From positions 8,071,851-8,135,850 of the forward strand of contig JAKZAN010000006.1 of NCBI GenBank assembly GCA_023053545.1: a stretch of DNA of 64,000 nt, read 5' to 3'. The translations under genes and the position numbers were made by a program. Below the pieces are notes generated by a model that saw only the letters and a list, made by a program, of their open reading frames with translations, made no database searches and had not been told where the DNA came from. The stretch is from Lepidurus packardi (taxonomy: Eukaryota > Arthropoda > Branchiopoda > Notostraca > Triopsidae). Positions within the stretch are counted from its first letter, which is position 1. Each line of letters starts with the position of its first letter. Shown one piece after another: positions 49,557-62,637 of this stretch.

Positions 49557-49866
49557 CGTTAATATGACTAGCAGACAAGGAAACGTGACCCAAACATCTT
49601 GCATAATAACCTTACCATTAAAGATGCAGTAATTGGGCCCTCTGGCTTGCACAGGAAAATGGTCCGCATGATATATACGAAGTTTTGGTAACCAGACAGA
49701 GTAGAAAGTAGTTGAGAAGCACAAACTGGCTGCTTTCGTTTAAAATTACGTTTCCGGTAAAGCACAACGATTGTCAGTTGAGTGGAATAGTCTTTTGTAT
49801 ATGAATAAGCTTTCATTTATACTTTGGTTACAAAACCTTGAACACAGCCTTCTCCAACCTTGGTTC
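49557..49866. other. Convergent spacer between GPCR and calpain 3' ends
   Basis: 310 bp tail-to-tail spacer; no clear poly(A) signals identified. Confidence 0.4.
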
Positions 49867-52800
49867 TCACGAGTAAATTGTCATTAAAATCATCTGGACA
49901 AATGCAAACGCATATTAGTCTTATTTAAAATAAAATTGACGAATTAAGAATACCTCTTCTAAAGATAACGGACTCCCCTTTACTTTAGAATCTATGCTAT
50001 GGTAACGCTCTGCCATCGATTCGTCGCAACATAGGGGAAATTACGACAATTATTGATATGGAAAATATAGGATAACATTATAACCTTGAAATGAATGACA
50101 AAGTCTTACCGTGTGCCAAATGCAGCCGAACTAAAGCCATAAAAAGAGCCTCTGCTGTGAGCTCTGTGTTCTTGGCAAAACGTAATACGAGGCATTCCAA
50201 TACTTTATTTGAAACCGTGACACCAGCTTCCCACAATATTGGCCGCATGTTGTAACTGGACGTTTTCCCTGCGTGACTACGATCGTACTTAACAAACGCG
50301 CACTAAAGTTTGTACATAACTCTACAAATGTCGTAGTTTGAGTTGCACAACTCACCTTCCAAAACTGCAAAAGAGTATAGAGACCAGGAACATCAACCAA
50401 ATTGATTCTACCACTGATATTCAAGTCCCTCAACATGATTAAACTTTTGCTCAACTCCAGACTAGGCTTTTCCAGCAATACCGCTACAATGCGAAAAAAT
50501 AAATCATTGAACCTTAACTGCATGCCCAATACCTCTCCAATGGTGCTTCAGTATCTTTAATAAAGATGAGGAGTCGATTTCGGAAGGATATTTCATTTCT
50601 AACTTAGAAAGAGCAATTTTTCCTTCGGTCTAAAACAAGCATTAATAATTTCTTTAAACAACACATTTTTACTAACTTACGTGCTTATAAGTTTCTTCTA
50701 AAACATCAACGGACACATTTCGGAAAACCATATTGTCTTCGTTGACCTCCCTATAAAAAAATATAATCAGAACTTAAGTTATCCATCAGTTTAAAATTGA
50801 AAATACCAAATACTGGACTGCTCGTCTGTTAAAATTCGTAACAGGAATTTCCCATCGCAATGAGGCATTTGTGTTTGAGGAACAATAATATAATCGCCTG
50901 GTGGTAGCGTAAAAAACGTAGCCACTTCCCTAGCGACGCTATGGTTGGTGACATCCAAGGGTTTCTAAGAAATAAAAACACACAAAAGGTTTACGAAACA
51001 AGACCACTACAATTTCATCCAGAAGAAAAGTCGTTACGTGTTCATGAACATAATGGGGCGTTAGTCTGGCCATGTTGGTGGGTATTTCATAGACAGCAAA
51101 CCCAATGGCGTGCATGACTTTCCTTTTCTTGGTCTCTTTACCCGAAGTGGCAAGCGTATCGTATTGCTGGGTCACGGACACCACCACATGGCATTTGGAG
51201 TTAGAGCCACGTGGAATTTGCAGAAAAAATTGGGGATTCATAGCGGTAGTTTCTGGACAACAATATAAATATTAGTTACCCACTTGGCAGAGACCATTCC
51301 CAGATCGACCACAACAAAAAATCGTTACAGTACCTACGTATTGCGGTCCACCACCAGCATTATATCCACTTCGCCATCTTCGCCGTGCTAGTACTGCTCT
51401 CCAAGGCTTCTTGGAATGCAAGGCCGGCTCGTTCATCCAATCGTCCGGTCCAACATGGACCAAGTCTAACTCTGTAAATTGCTTACAGAAGTCATCAAAT
51501 GCCATCCTGTTGATAAAGTTTTATGAGTAAGCGTACCAGAGAATAAAAAAGAAAGGGGAAAATTTTTAGCATAAGTTCTTACCAAAACTCTCCTTCGTTT
51601 CTCACCCTCGAACTGAGCATCTCCTTGTCTCGGTCACTAAGAGCATCCCATTCCCAGGATCGTTCAGCCCAAGGACCATTCCACTCTCCTTTGCCCCACG
51701 GATTCCGGAGCCGCACCAGCGGAGTTTCACCCAAGTGAGTTCTAACTCTCGCTAAGCCCGTCACACTATACGCATGTTGCGTGATAAGGCCGTTCCGCAG
51801 ACGTAATTGTCTCTTATTATCTTTGTCCTAAATCCAGCAAAGTAACCCAGCCCAAAAGTGGCCAAGCCCCACAACAAGTTAGTAAATATGGTAAATTTCC
51901 CAGAAGAACCATGGTTTTGAAGCAGATGAATCATTACCGTATTAACACTAGCAATCAAAAGCGTAGATCGCGGTACAGCGCTATTAAGCACTTGATAAGT
52001 CAAGAACCTATCTTGATGTCCAAGACTAAAGCTTTGAACAATGCCTCCGGTAAGGTCCTGTAAGGCTTTAGTGGTGAATCCCAGATGTAATGCTTCGTAA
52101 CTACCGTATAATCTAAACACAGATTAGAATCAGCAAACCACGCTATTTCTACTTTGTGAAGCTATTAATAACAAGAACATAAAAAGAACTATCGTTACTT
52201 GGCGTAGGCTTTTTCAAGAAGTGCCGCCCAAAACTCATTAGGATCCGTGGAATGTAAAAAGATCAGCCTGCCTTTGAAGGTAGGCAATCGATCATCAACC
52301 ACTACTTCCGTCCAATCGCCGAAATGCCAAAAGCGAAACCTTTTTCATGGATATAAAAATAGGAACAGATTTATATTTTGTAAAAAAAAAGTTAAAAACG
52401 AGATTTGATTATGTCAATAATTGACAAGCCTAAAGCCACAAAAGACAGTGTCACAAATAGCAGCTAAAGCTGGGAATACTAACATAAAGCTCAACTTCTC
52501 GTCGTGATTATTTTTCCTTTGTTCTAATTTAAAACTTGTAGATCTGGCGTTTTAAAATTTTCGATACTTTTACTAGGAAACTCATTGTTATGATTGCTTT
52601 TGTTGTTATCAATTTTAATTACTACAAAAAGTAGTTGGTTTACCTAAAGATTCCGCCATAGGAAACTTCGAAACTTTGATCAGGAGGTACGACACGGTCC
52701 AAGAATCTCGGGGTTAACGTTAACGAAGATACAGAGGCTAACAACCACGGATCTCCGAATTCTCCTTGTTCCACGTCAAACCGACTGGCGCCTTCGGAAA

Positions 52801-55039
52801 TAAACTTGGGCCGTTGGCAAATTTCCTAAGGAAAATGATTACATGCCAACAGGTACAATATAATCTCTCTCACAAAATAAAAATGAAAATCTTACAAAAC
52901 ATGTCTCATTTCTTGAATAAATCCAACAATTTGATTACGCAGATCTAGCATTCATCCGCTTTTTATTGTTAAGCGAACAAATATATGGGTTGAGGTTTGA
53001 GGTTAAAAGGCCCAACTGAGTTTCTTTGCTTGTACGTCAGTTTTTACTAACTTGTAGAAAAAGTCTTTTTTTTTTTACAAAGTTGGAAGGCAAAGGTTGA
53101 TTTTTTTCTGTCCTCAGAGTTTAATCTCGACTATAACTGTGGCTAAATGCTTAACCCGTCGGAACTCCCTTTCCTAGTTAATACAACTGACGAAAACAAC
53201 GATTATTACGCCTCTTAAATAGCTATATAAGCCGCAAGAGAGGCAGAGCAGGCTCATGACACCGAGGTCATTTCGTGCTTGAAGTACCGCTATCAAGGGC
53301 TATGCACTCGTACAAGGTCAGCACGCCTCAAAGTAACCAGAGTCAAAAATTTCTTTTGTGTCTTCGAAATTCCCAGTTCGACGTTGCAGCCCTTTGCGTA
53401 CGCGATTTTTGTACGGAAATACTTAAAAGACCCCCACTGCAAATAAGGCTCATAAACCAGCAACTATTATTAGAAAAAGAATAAAGATAAAAAAAAAACG
53501 ACACAAGTCTAGAGTATGTCACAATTCTTGTATGTTACAGCTACTGAAGCATAGAAGATGCGTAATGACTTTGGACGTCATGGATACAAAGCTGCATCAA
53601 GTAAATTCAGGTTCCGCACAGAATAACTCAAAGGACTACAAAATACCTTATCTTAGTAACCTGTCAAAATTAATTTAACGATATGTGTCTATAATGATGA
53701 AAGGGCCAGGCGGCGAATGAACCTCTCAACTATAATCGGAAGCATACTTTTCCTTATTGAAATAAAACTCTCATATCGAAGCGGCTCGAAGGAAAGACGC
53801 AATCGAGTTTTGGATAAGCAATACCGAATAACTTACGTGAGGCCGTAGCCAGGTAATGGGGTTCAGTGAGAACTTCTTGTGCGGAAAAAGTGACTTTAAG
53901 GAGGCAGGAAATTCAGTGTCTTCAAAGAGGACTCCACGCTCACGACATAACCGCTTTAATTGTTGATAATTCGACTGTCGAGTTTGTCTGTGCAGACTAC
54001 GGTCCACAGTCCAGTATCTGCGGAAAAAAAAATAAATGAGTGCAACGTAACTTAAGCAAATTTCCCACGACAAGCAAAGTGTTCCTTTGTTGTCGTTTTT
54101 TTGCTCTTTCTTTTTTTCCTTCTTTGTTAAGTTTTCATTACCTCGATAAAGTCGACTGTTTGTCATCAGCTCGCGGTGGCCAGCCATTTAGCCAGGGTTG
54201 ACGGGTTCCGCCATCTGAAAAGAAAAGAATGCATTATTGGCACTTAGAAACACTTCCAGTTTCACAGCAGGTTTTACGTCTTTACAAGGCAATGCTTTAA
54301 CACAAAGTCACTCTTATTTCCGTCTTTAACAACTCTACTATGTCATAAGGTCAACTTCCACATTCATGGGACAACTCTCCCAGCATGTATAAAGACGCCC
54401 CGTTTCCTTCCTTTTGCCTCTTGAGTCAGACGTGGAAAGATGTGGGACCCCGACACTTTCTTCACATAACCTCTTGCTTATCATTAACCGTAATTCTACC
54501 TTAAAAACCTACACGTCTATGGCCTGGGAAACCCATACATTAGAAATAACCCCCGTTGGAGGTGTTGGAAATTATATAATCCTGAACCTAAAAGGAAAAC
54601 AATTCGGTACAATGGAAAGTTTCAGGTTTAGAAACTTGCTTAATCTTCACAACTTTGTGAGAATATAGATGGAGGCAACCACGGATGCAACCATGCAATA
54701 AAAAAGGTGAAAGAAAACCCCACGCACGATGTAACTACCCATCTAATTAATTGCCAAAAGACGATGAGCCATGAATGGACTCTGGTGTTGCCAGGAAAAC
54801 AGTCACGAACGACTTGCTGTAATTATATACCCTTCCTTCAAAGGAGGGATTATAAAGAGCTTCACAACTCAAATACGGAAAATAATAATGCCTTATAGCT
54901 GACAATAACTTCGAGCTTGCAATCAAGCTATAGAGTAAGAACTCTCGTGCAGGCAACTAAGATTAAATAAAAGTCTTCATTATTACTCTGTAAAGTGTTA
55001 GAACTTACCCTGGATGTAGGTTCTCCATCGGCTCGGCAT
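49867..55039 (-). CDS. Classical-type calpain, catalytic Cys replaced by Pro (pseudoprotease)
   Basis: Exons in transcript order 55009-55039, 54142-54214, 53837-54017, 52644-52825, 52199-52339, 51938-52112, 51583-51827, 51334-51506, 51038-51252, 50814-50964, 50681-50751, 50533-50629, 50356-50483, 50110-50302, 49954-50009, 49867-49893; about 712 residues, the usual calpain length. Protease core: the site normally GDCWLL reads [14 protein letters not shown] (Pro about residue 121). The active His ([11 protein letters not shown], about 279) and Asn ([11 protein letters not shown], about 303) remain. Then the C2-like domain ([16 protein letters not shown] to DGKFLLRIL) and a penta-EF-hand domain with degenerate loops, ending in MILMTIYS. 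Family knowledge: calpains are cytosolic calcium-dependent cysteine proteases; Cys-less members exist (for example mammalian calpain-6) and act without proteolysis. The rest of the frame is open, so this looks like a maintained inactive calpain. The junction around 50751-50814 has two possible donors. Confidence 0.88.
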
Positions 55040-58000
55040 ATCAACTTAAAACCATTCCATGTGAAATCTTGGATTCTGAGCCGTAGCTGTGAAAATACGT
55101 GAACATTTTGAAGATACTTCCAGGAATAACTTATAATTAAGGGTTTTCGGTGGCAAGACTGCAGACAAACTAACACTGCAAAGGATAAGTGTCCGTATCC
55201 TCACAGCCTTCATCACTAAACTTTCAAACCTGACAACATGAATTGAAATCCCAAGTCCACATCAACGATGACACAGCAGACTGTACCAACGATTATCAGA
55301 TCCCTTCTGCATTGCTTTGGCATAGACACCTGTTATTTTACCTCCACTTTGATATTTCCGTCTTGGAGTTGTGTCTCTCACAAATATGGAAAGTGGTTTG
55401 AAACAAGCTTTTCGGAGACCATTAGCGTGTTTAAGAAAAAGATAAGGTTTGTCTTCTAACGACCTTCAAAGTCACAAACTTATTGTTTAAGAGGAATTCC
55501 CATAATGAAACGACATATAAGTTACAACAAGCTAAATTGGTAAATATTTTTGTCGTGAATTTATCGAATATTTTTGTTCTTCTAATAGTAATTTCGTAAT
55601 CTGGAGGCTTACAATGAGAACACTGGTTATAATTCAGACTACACTAGCACTTGCTTTGACCAACCGAGCAAACAGGGCAAGGGACCCAAGTTAAGTCAGA
55701 AAAGCCCTTTTAGGTAACAAGTAGGTATTTAAAATGGATATAACTAATGGTTGATGCGCTGCAAGCCAAGTCACTCTTTTGTTATCTGGTCTCTCACAAT
55801 CCCCAAGGAACTACCAGCTACAATGGTGGGTTATGAATGCGTGTGAGAAGTCATTTGCATAGTTCTTGATTCCCTATCCCGTAGGGCTGTTTCACACACG
55901 AAACATACACAAATCATAAACGCATGCAAATAAAGGCTTGAACTCTTCGCCCTTTTCCAACTGCTGGAATCCGCGCTTTTTTTCACCTTTTTATATATAC
56001 ACGGTTCTTTCCAGATATGGCGTACACAAGACGTTAAGGCTCACTCAAAGCTCGTGGTCAGCCGAAGTACGTCGACGACTTCGTTATGTTGTTTCACCCT
56101 AATATAGCCCGAGAACCTTGCACCATAAGACTCACACATACACAGACTTAGCTCATTTGCATGGTGGCCGTACCGAAGGAAATATGGGCCATGTATACAT
56201 GTAGACACAGTTCAAGTTCTATTAGAAGTATAAGAGGACGCATTTTTATACGATTAAGGTAAAGCTTGGCCGAACTTTATGAGCGTGCGCTGGGACGAAA
56301 AAAAGTGTTTGCGTTTCGTTCCTAAGTAAAATCTACACTATTTTTAAGGCCGAGCACGTGGATGGAGGACTGGTCAATAAAAGACTGGGTATATGGTCCT
56401 CAGGTGCACAGAGTCCAGCTTTACTGGCAGCTCGTGAACCACTGATCTGTGATGTTTGGGTAGAAGCATACGTGAAGCACGTTCTGATGAGGAAGGAAGC
56501 CCACCTGCGTTTCGGGCCCATCATCACGCTCTGCCATGCCCGGCCCCTATCGTCCAAATCATCGACAGAAGACGTGTGTACCACGATATCCTGTTCAACC
56601 CTAAATTATACACCTAGGTCATCTTTTTCTTTAACAAACATAACTTTTACCCTTTAAAGGAAGCCGACTTGTGTCTAACCAAAACCTCTAATCCATTACT
56701 TCCGTTCACCTATAAAACGTATTTCCTAGCCGGCCTGCTGGGGATCTGGTTTAACAAATGTTGTCGCTTAACGCTTCTTATAGGAAACCTTTAGAGGAAT
56801 CCTTGCGAAGTCAATAAACTTTTAAAATTTAACCGAGTCTACATTATTTCCAAATGTAGACAATTGTCGGGCAGTTAACCAACAAGTTTTTAGAATATAG
56901 ACCAACCACAGAAATAAAGTCGCATATCCGCACGTGCTCCGAGCTATATTGTATTTGAAGGCTAAGGAAACTTAAATAACGGTAGAATTTGCAGAGAAGT
57001 ACGCTGTATGTATACATCTTGTCGGCAATAGCACCGAAAGACATAATAAACATAACCAGCCTATCGCATATCTCGATCAAATAGCTTTTCTCTTTTGCGA
57101 AGATTGCCCTTCCAAACTGCACAAGTTATAGGCTTGGGACCAAGAAACACCAGCTTCGGTAGTGTGAATGACGCTTACATCGTTGCCATGATGGATTCTC
57201 CCCAGTAATACATACATAGGCCTTTAGAGACAGACTCTCGATTACTATGCAGTACCGGGTTCGGCTTTCGGGCATAACTTAACATCCATATCCTTCAAAA
57301 TTGCAAACTTGTCAGAACGGTTATGAACGACCTAGCCATGATGCACACATTGCTCAATTTTTAGCATAAGGCGCAAGAAGGTACTGCAGGTTACTTAGAT
57401 TTTATTTTTAAGGTGTTACACATGGTTTGCACTTTACATTGTGCACATTGAGTCTTTGCTTCGCTGCTAGTGCAATCAATCCAAATTAAGAGAATAACAA
57501 CTAGAGTAATTGCGCTATTTTTACCACATGCCTTGTCTAGCGTGTTCGACGTTGGTAGAAAGTTTGAACCAAAAACCTTCACCAAAAACCTATAAAACCT
57601 TACGAGGAACCCAGCGAGAGGTCAAGAGCCATTTTACATATGCAGTACCGTTCACTGGCAGCCCTAACAGTTCTTATATCCTCTTGGGTTATTGGCAGGA
57701 GAATTCTTTTGACAATTCTTCAAGACATTTGCTAAGGGCCTTTCCTTCAACTCCATTGCTCGATTTGAGTTTTCTCACGTTTTATGCTGCTAAAGTGCAT
57801 ATCACCTGTTTTGCAAGTGCCTAACTAATGCAAGGTAAATTGTCAATGATCCTTGTATCCTTTTCCTTGTCACATACGACGAAAGAGAGGCACATAAAAT
57901 CAAAATTAGCCTCATTTCTTATCTCCCATTCTGAAGAGAAAAATTCAAATCAGAACGATGCTCCAGGTCTCTAACCCCGCGGACCTAAAAAATCTTCTCT

Positions 58001-58524
58001 ATCCGTGATACTTCAACGAGCTACTAATCTCTTCTCGTCACTTTTCATCTTTGCTAACTGAAAGTCACTTTCACTCACGCGTTAATTAGAGCTTTCGACA
58101 AAGAAGAATACGAACAACAGAAAATATGCTCATTCTCTCTCCATTAGGTTGATATAGTCTGACTTATATTTATGTCCTACCTACGCTAACGTTTCTGCAA
58201 CAGAAGTATACATACCTTAGGAACAAACCACCGGAGGGCGGTTTTAACGATAAGTCAATAAAAATTCGTATTTGCAAGTAAAGTCATAATGATATTACAC
58301 CTTGCCAACAGAAGACATAACCTCCCAAGTGAAATTTAACTATCTCCTCTGGCAGTTAGCACAACTATTACGCGACTTTTTCTCATAAAAACTCGCTTCC
58401 ACTTAAACAACTAAAGCTTTGGCGGCTGATAAGCGACCTTGGACGTGTACGCCCGCAATCTACTTACCCGAGAAAGCAACCACAAATGCTATAGGTATGG
58501 TTGAGATTTTAAAAGCTCACAATA

Positions 58525-59379
58525 TTTCACGATATTATGAATAACAACTAAAGACTGAGCACGACAGAGCAAAGTATCCCAATACAGAACTTTGCTAATT
58601 TTGTTGTTCTTAGCTGAACAGGTGGCTTTTTTATTGAACTGCGAAAGAAATTACTCAGCATTTTTCAAAATGTCACCATCAGTGGACTGCGGACAAAGAT
58701 CATTTGCTCAAAAACCGAGTTCAGTGGAATTGACACGCGTGAAAAGACCCTAGTCGTTCCTTAAACCCGTCCGAATCGTGCTTCTCTCGCTTATCGACCT
58801 TCTAAAATTCCAAGCATTTTTCGACTTATTAATATCCAAATTTGGAGCTATGTTGTTTAATGTGCATTATTCACTGAAAAAATAAGAGAGTATAACTCTT
58901 CAATGGTACTATTTCGTGCTGGATAAAACCAACTTCAACAGCCTTTTTATATCTTTGTTGCAGGTGCACAAGTCCTTCAATGTTCCGGACTTGTGAGCAG
59001 CCAGTAGAACGACGCTTCCGGTTATAGGTCTGAAGACTCGGAAAAGAACAAAGACGCGCTCGAATAACTCTAAGGGACCAACGATCATTGTGACCGGCAA
59101 AAAAGGGTCAATTTTCACACAACCTTGTTGGAATGATCGGAAAAGCTGAAACATTTTTTTGTTACTTTTTGTCTATTTCGGCAATAGAAAATGACTTTTT
59201 TTTACGTATGTATCCGACAATTGAAACCATTGCTTGGCTATAGTGTTAATGATTACATAATATACTTCAATAAAAAAGCCACCTGTTCAGCTAAGAACAA
59301 CAAAATTAGTAAAGTTCTGTATTGGGATACTTTGCTCTGTCGTGCTCAGTCGTTAGTTGTTATTCAGAATATCGTGAAA
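58525..59379. repeat. Inverted repeat with 114-bp arms (58525-58638 and 59266-59379)
   Basis: The right arm read on the plus strand (ttcaataaaaaagccacctg...) matches the reverse complement of the left arm with only a few mismatches across about 114 bp. The 627-bp spacer holds no gene I can name. Outer ends read TTTCACGATATT...; no clear target duplication. Could be a foldback or non-autonomous DNA transposon. Confidence 0.85.
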
Positions 59380-59937
59380 GTCAAAAGGACACGAGTTTTG
59401 TAGAGTAGGACGCTACAAGCCGGAGTCATTAAGTCCATATTAGCCCATGAATGTTGGCTTAACGGGTTGTATGTAGCTCGTTCTCAATTTAGCTGAAGGG
59501 AAGTTCTGCCTGTTTGCCCCTTTGTCATGCGGTTACGTCCGCCTAACCCGAAATGAAAGAAGCGGTATTATAAAACGCGGCTGTCTTACGAATAAAGAGC
59601 CGTGTCTTGCTCCCGCTTGACGCTTTTTTACGTTTTAATCCATAACTCGCTTGGAACACAGGAAGTTATTCTACCTAATGAACCTCGGCACGACATTGCT
59701 CCATTTTTACGTAACGGAGGTGTTCGTTACTTTTGGATTTACACCACAAAGCATCACGTTTTTCTGCAATTGGTTTGACATCTCTTGCACGACAATTCAT
59801 TTGAACACGATGTGACAGGAAGTGTGAGAACATTTAATCTCAATACTTACCCGTACCGTAATTGGCCAAAGTAACCCTAACATAGGAAAACAATATTGGG
59901 GTACTTCCGACCTGAACCTCAGTAATGCATATTTAAC

Positions 59938-60044
59938 TGTAATTTAGCACAAGTGCACAATCTTCACAAGTGTAATTTAGCACAATCTTCACAAGTGTAA
60001 TTTAGCACAATCTTCACAAGTGTAATTTAGCACAATCTTCTCAA
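59938..60044. repeat. 25-bp minisatellite, about four copies
   Basis: Unit tgtaatttagcacaatcttc plus acaag; exact copies at 59971-59995 and 59996-60020, with partial or variant copies on either side. Confidence 0.92.
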
Positions 60045-61480
60045 AACCCATTTACACATGCGAGCATAAATCGTGTGTGTAAATGGCTTTTGCTATGTAC
60101 GTCAAGAAGAAACATTCAACGCTTCACTGGTTTTCAATTTACCAAACTCTTAACTTTTACACAGTATTCGCTTTTGGAACCCACGAACCACAAAATGTTA
60201 AAAAAAAATTCTCACCTGTAATGGTTGGATTATCCCGAGTGTTATCACTGGTTCCATTAGCCTTATAAAGCATTCCAGATTCTTAGTAACGTTGTTTCTA
60301 TCTAGAATTGTATTATCCAAATGTGACTCACAATTTTTCAAGATCACTAAAAAGTGCATGTGTACTACTTAAACACCTGTAAAATTTGGCTGTTGTGACG
60401 AACTTCACTGTCCATTCTTGCCTAAACTACCTTCGGTAGTCAAATAAAGTGCCGCACTCAGTTCTCGAGGGGCAACCCTGGAAGAAGAGAATAAAAGAGC
60501 CCAGAAACAGAAGGACTCCAAAAGGGAGTCTACAATTCGAAGTGTTGTTGGCATGTGCGGAGCGAGAGGGAAGCAAGCATGGAAACATTTTAAAAAAGGT
60601 AGAAAAAGAGGCGCTTTAGCTATGGGCAAATCCGTGGGAATAACGTGAAGCTTTCATGACCACCCACCCAACTATCGTGTACCCTACTGATGACTTTTAA
60701 TTAACTGTTTCTGTTACATCAGATAGGACTTGCAGACAACACAAGGACTGGTTATTGGGGCGACGACAGTCGTTTTGACCTGTTTGAATTGATTACCCTT
60801 TTAGAAGAACACAATAAAACGGTTACATTCACACCATTTATATTAGGTGCACTAAATAAGAACTAATTGTTAAAAAGAGACAAATCAACTCGAAAGTCGG
60901 GGGAATATGATAAAACAAGGAAAAACAAATGAAGTGACGAAGTAAAATAGAAAAATGTACGTTTTGAATTTTAAGCATCTAAACATAATTAACTATGCAA
61001 CCATATACGGAATGTTGAGCTCTTTGTTGTCTTCAGCGTCCAGCTGCACTCGCTCTGCAGGTGTATCCGTTCCTCAATCCTCCACCTTGCGTGGTAATCG
61101 CGCTGGAACTGGGAGGTAGATCTAGATATTCAATATACTTTTGTTTCATCCTAAAAGAAGGCAATAAGTATGACCGCAATTTGGTTTACATACGGAGCAT
61201 GCGTCTGTGAAATCGACAGGGCAGTCCTCCTCGACATATACAAATAAACAAAGGAAACAAGCTACGGGAGTTACGCGAAGGCAATAAAGATTAGTTGAAT
61301 ACCGTAAGTGTTTTATGGATAAATTACCAGGCGGTAACTTTGGATTCAATGTTAACCAATCATCAAAACAGAGAAGCTCACAACAAGCAGCTTTATTTCA
61401 AAACAGGTGATTCGACATGGAACAAAAAGAACAGAAAAATATAAGTATTAGAACTAAATTTTACGTGTATATACCAATAG

Positions 61481-62637
61481 AAATTTTCTGAAAACGAGAT
61501 CAGTTTTTGGAACTGATTCAGACAGCGACGCGACAATAGTTGATGAAGAGCCATCTTCAACACGAAAAGGAACAAAAGAAGCACCAGCAGAAGACTTGAA
61601 TAATTTTGACAACCTTGACAGTAGACCTAGTACAGCTTCTTCTTTATGGGATGCAGCATCGACCAGTAGTCTCTCATGGGCAGAAGATGTACAGTGCATT
61701 TCCTTTCGCTTCATGTAAAATAGTTCTCAAAGTGTCATATTCCACAGGAAATAGAAAACCAGTCTACCAGGGAAGTACAAAGACTATTGGACCAGATAGA
61801 TGCCATAGTATTCGAAGGCGTCAAAGCAGCTCCATATTTTAAACTAGACTTAAATGAATGTCATGAATGGAGAACCTTGTATCTTCAACTCAGGCAAATA
61901 CCCTATTTTATTTAACGTAGATGTTTTTTTTTTTAACAAGCACAACTTGTTTTAGGGAAAGAGGGGTGTGTCCTACGATACGGAAAAAGTTAATTCGCCC
62001 TAAGCTTCCACCGCAACGTCTCAGTGTGTTACCAGTTCCGAGACAAGTGCAAAGTGCCATAATAACCCAGCATTTCAGCAGAAATCCGCAGCGGGACAAG
62101 GAACTTCCGCGAGTTAAAACTTACTACAATAGATCGGACCGCCCAGCTACCGCCCATTACAAGCCGTTGGAAGAAACCTTTCATATGATGACGATATCTA
62201 GCCCCAAGCCTTACACAACGTCTACCCGCTTTGGTATCGGAAAATATTCAGTCCTTCCTCCTCGAGCAAAACTCAACAATTCCTGGCTTCAGTCCGACAG
62301 GAACCAAAATCAGCTTTCATTTCAACTTCCGCCGATTGAATCTAGTACATTTACGGCAAATCCAGCTCCGCTAACCGTCCCTCAAGCAAAACGGCGCCTG
62401 CAATCTGCTCAACCGGCTCGACTTCGCCCACCTTCCAGCACTTTCCGCTCGAACCCTCATTTCTTGCCCAAATTCGCCCCGAACTTAACATCGTTACGTG
62501 AATGTCACACGAAACCATCAGGATTGCCCATGGAAGAGGTTAAACCCGAGTTTTTCATGAATGTTGTTGGCAAAGCTGTACAAAGAGAAGTAAGAACAAG
62601 ACGACCGTCCACGATCAAAAGTGCCATCCAGCGATAA
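61481..62637 (+). CDS. FAM149-family protein (DUF3719), 5' end not resolved
   Basis: Exons 61481-61688, about 61748-61893 and 61956-62637 join in phase. The first encodes an acidic Ser-rich segment ending SSLWDAASTSSLSWAED. The second is the core of the DUF3719 domain (STREVQRLLDQIDAIVFEG, then LNECHEWRTLYLQLR). The third is a basic, Pro/Ser-rich disordered tail with RPATAHYKP and a stop at 62635-62637. Family knowledge: the human member FAM149B1 is needed for normal cilia and is mutated in a Joubert-type ciliopathy. The second intron (61894-61955) begins with GC instead of GT. Upstream coding exons are needed (the first exon starts mid-codon), but I found none I trust. On the minus strand the first exon also looks open for over 80 codons; the splice and domain evidence favours plus. 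Confidence 0.8.

Larger units (their letters stand above)
55040..61480. other. Gene-poor region with inverted repeat and minisatellite
   Basis: 6.4 kb without a gene I can support. It must contain the calpain promoter (left end), and the 5' exons of the FAM149 gene (right end) that I could not find. Repeats are listed separately. A minus-strand segment at 61033-61150 looks like a terminal exon but has no partner exons. Confidence 0.4.

Noticed and set aside
54747-54956. Minus-strand open frame as an N-terminal calpain exon
   Set aside because: Exons 55009-55039 and 54142-54214 join directly in phase and give a natural calpain start; this frame lies in the intron between them.
49867-55039. 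Calling the calpain a pseudogene
   Set aside because: Despite the missing Cys, all sixteen exons join in frame to a full-length protein with the family C-terminus; loss is confined to the nucleophile.
61033-61150. Minus-strand terminal exon candidate encoding a segment with KQKYIEYLDLPPSSS and a stop
   Set aside because: It has a good acceptor and reads like protein, but I found no upstream exon on the minus strand that joins it in phase, so I did not call a gene.
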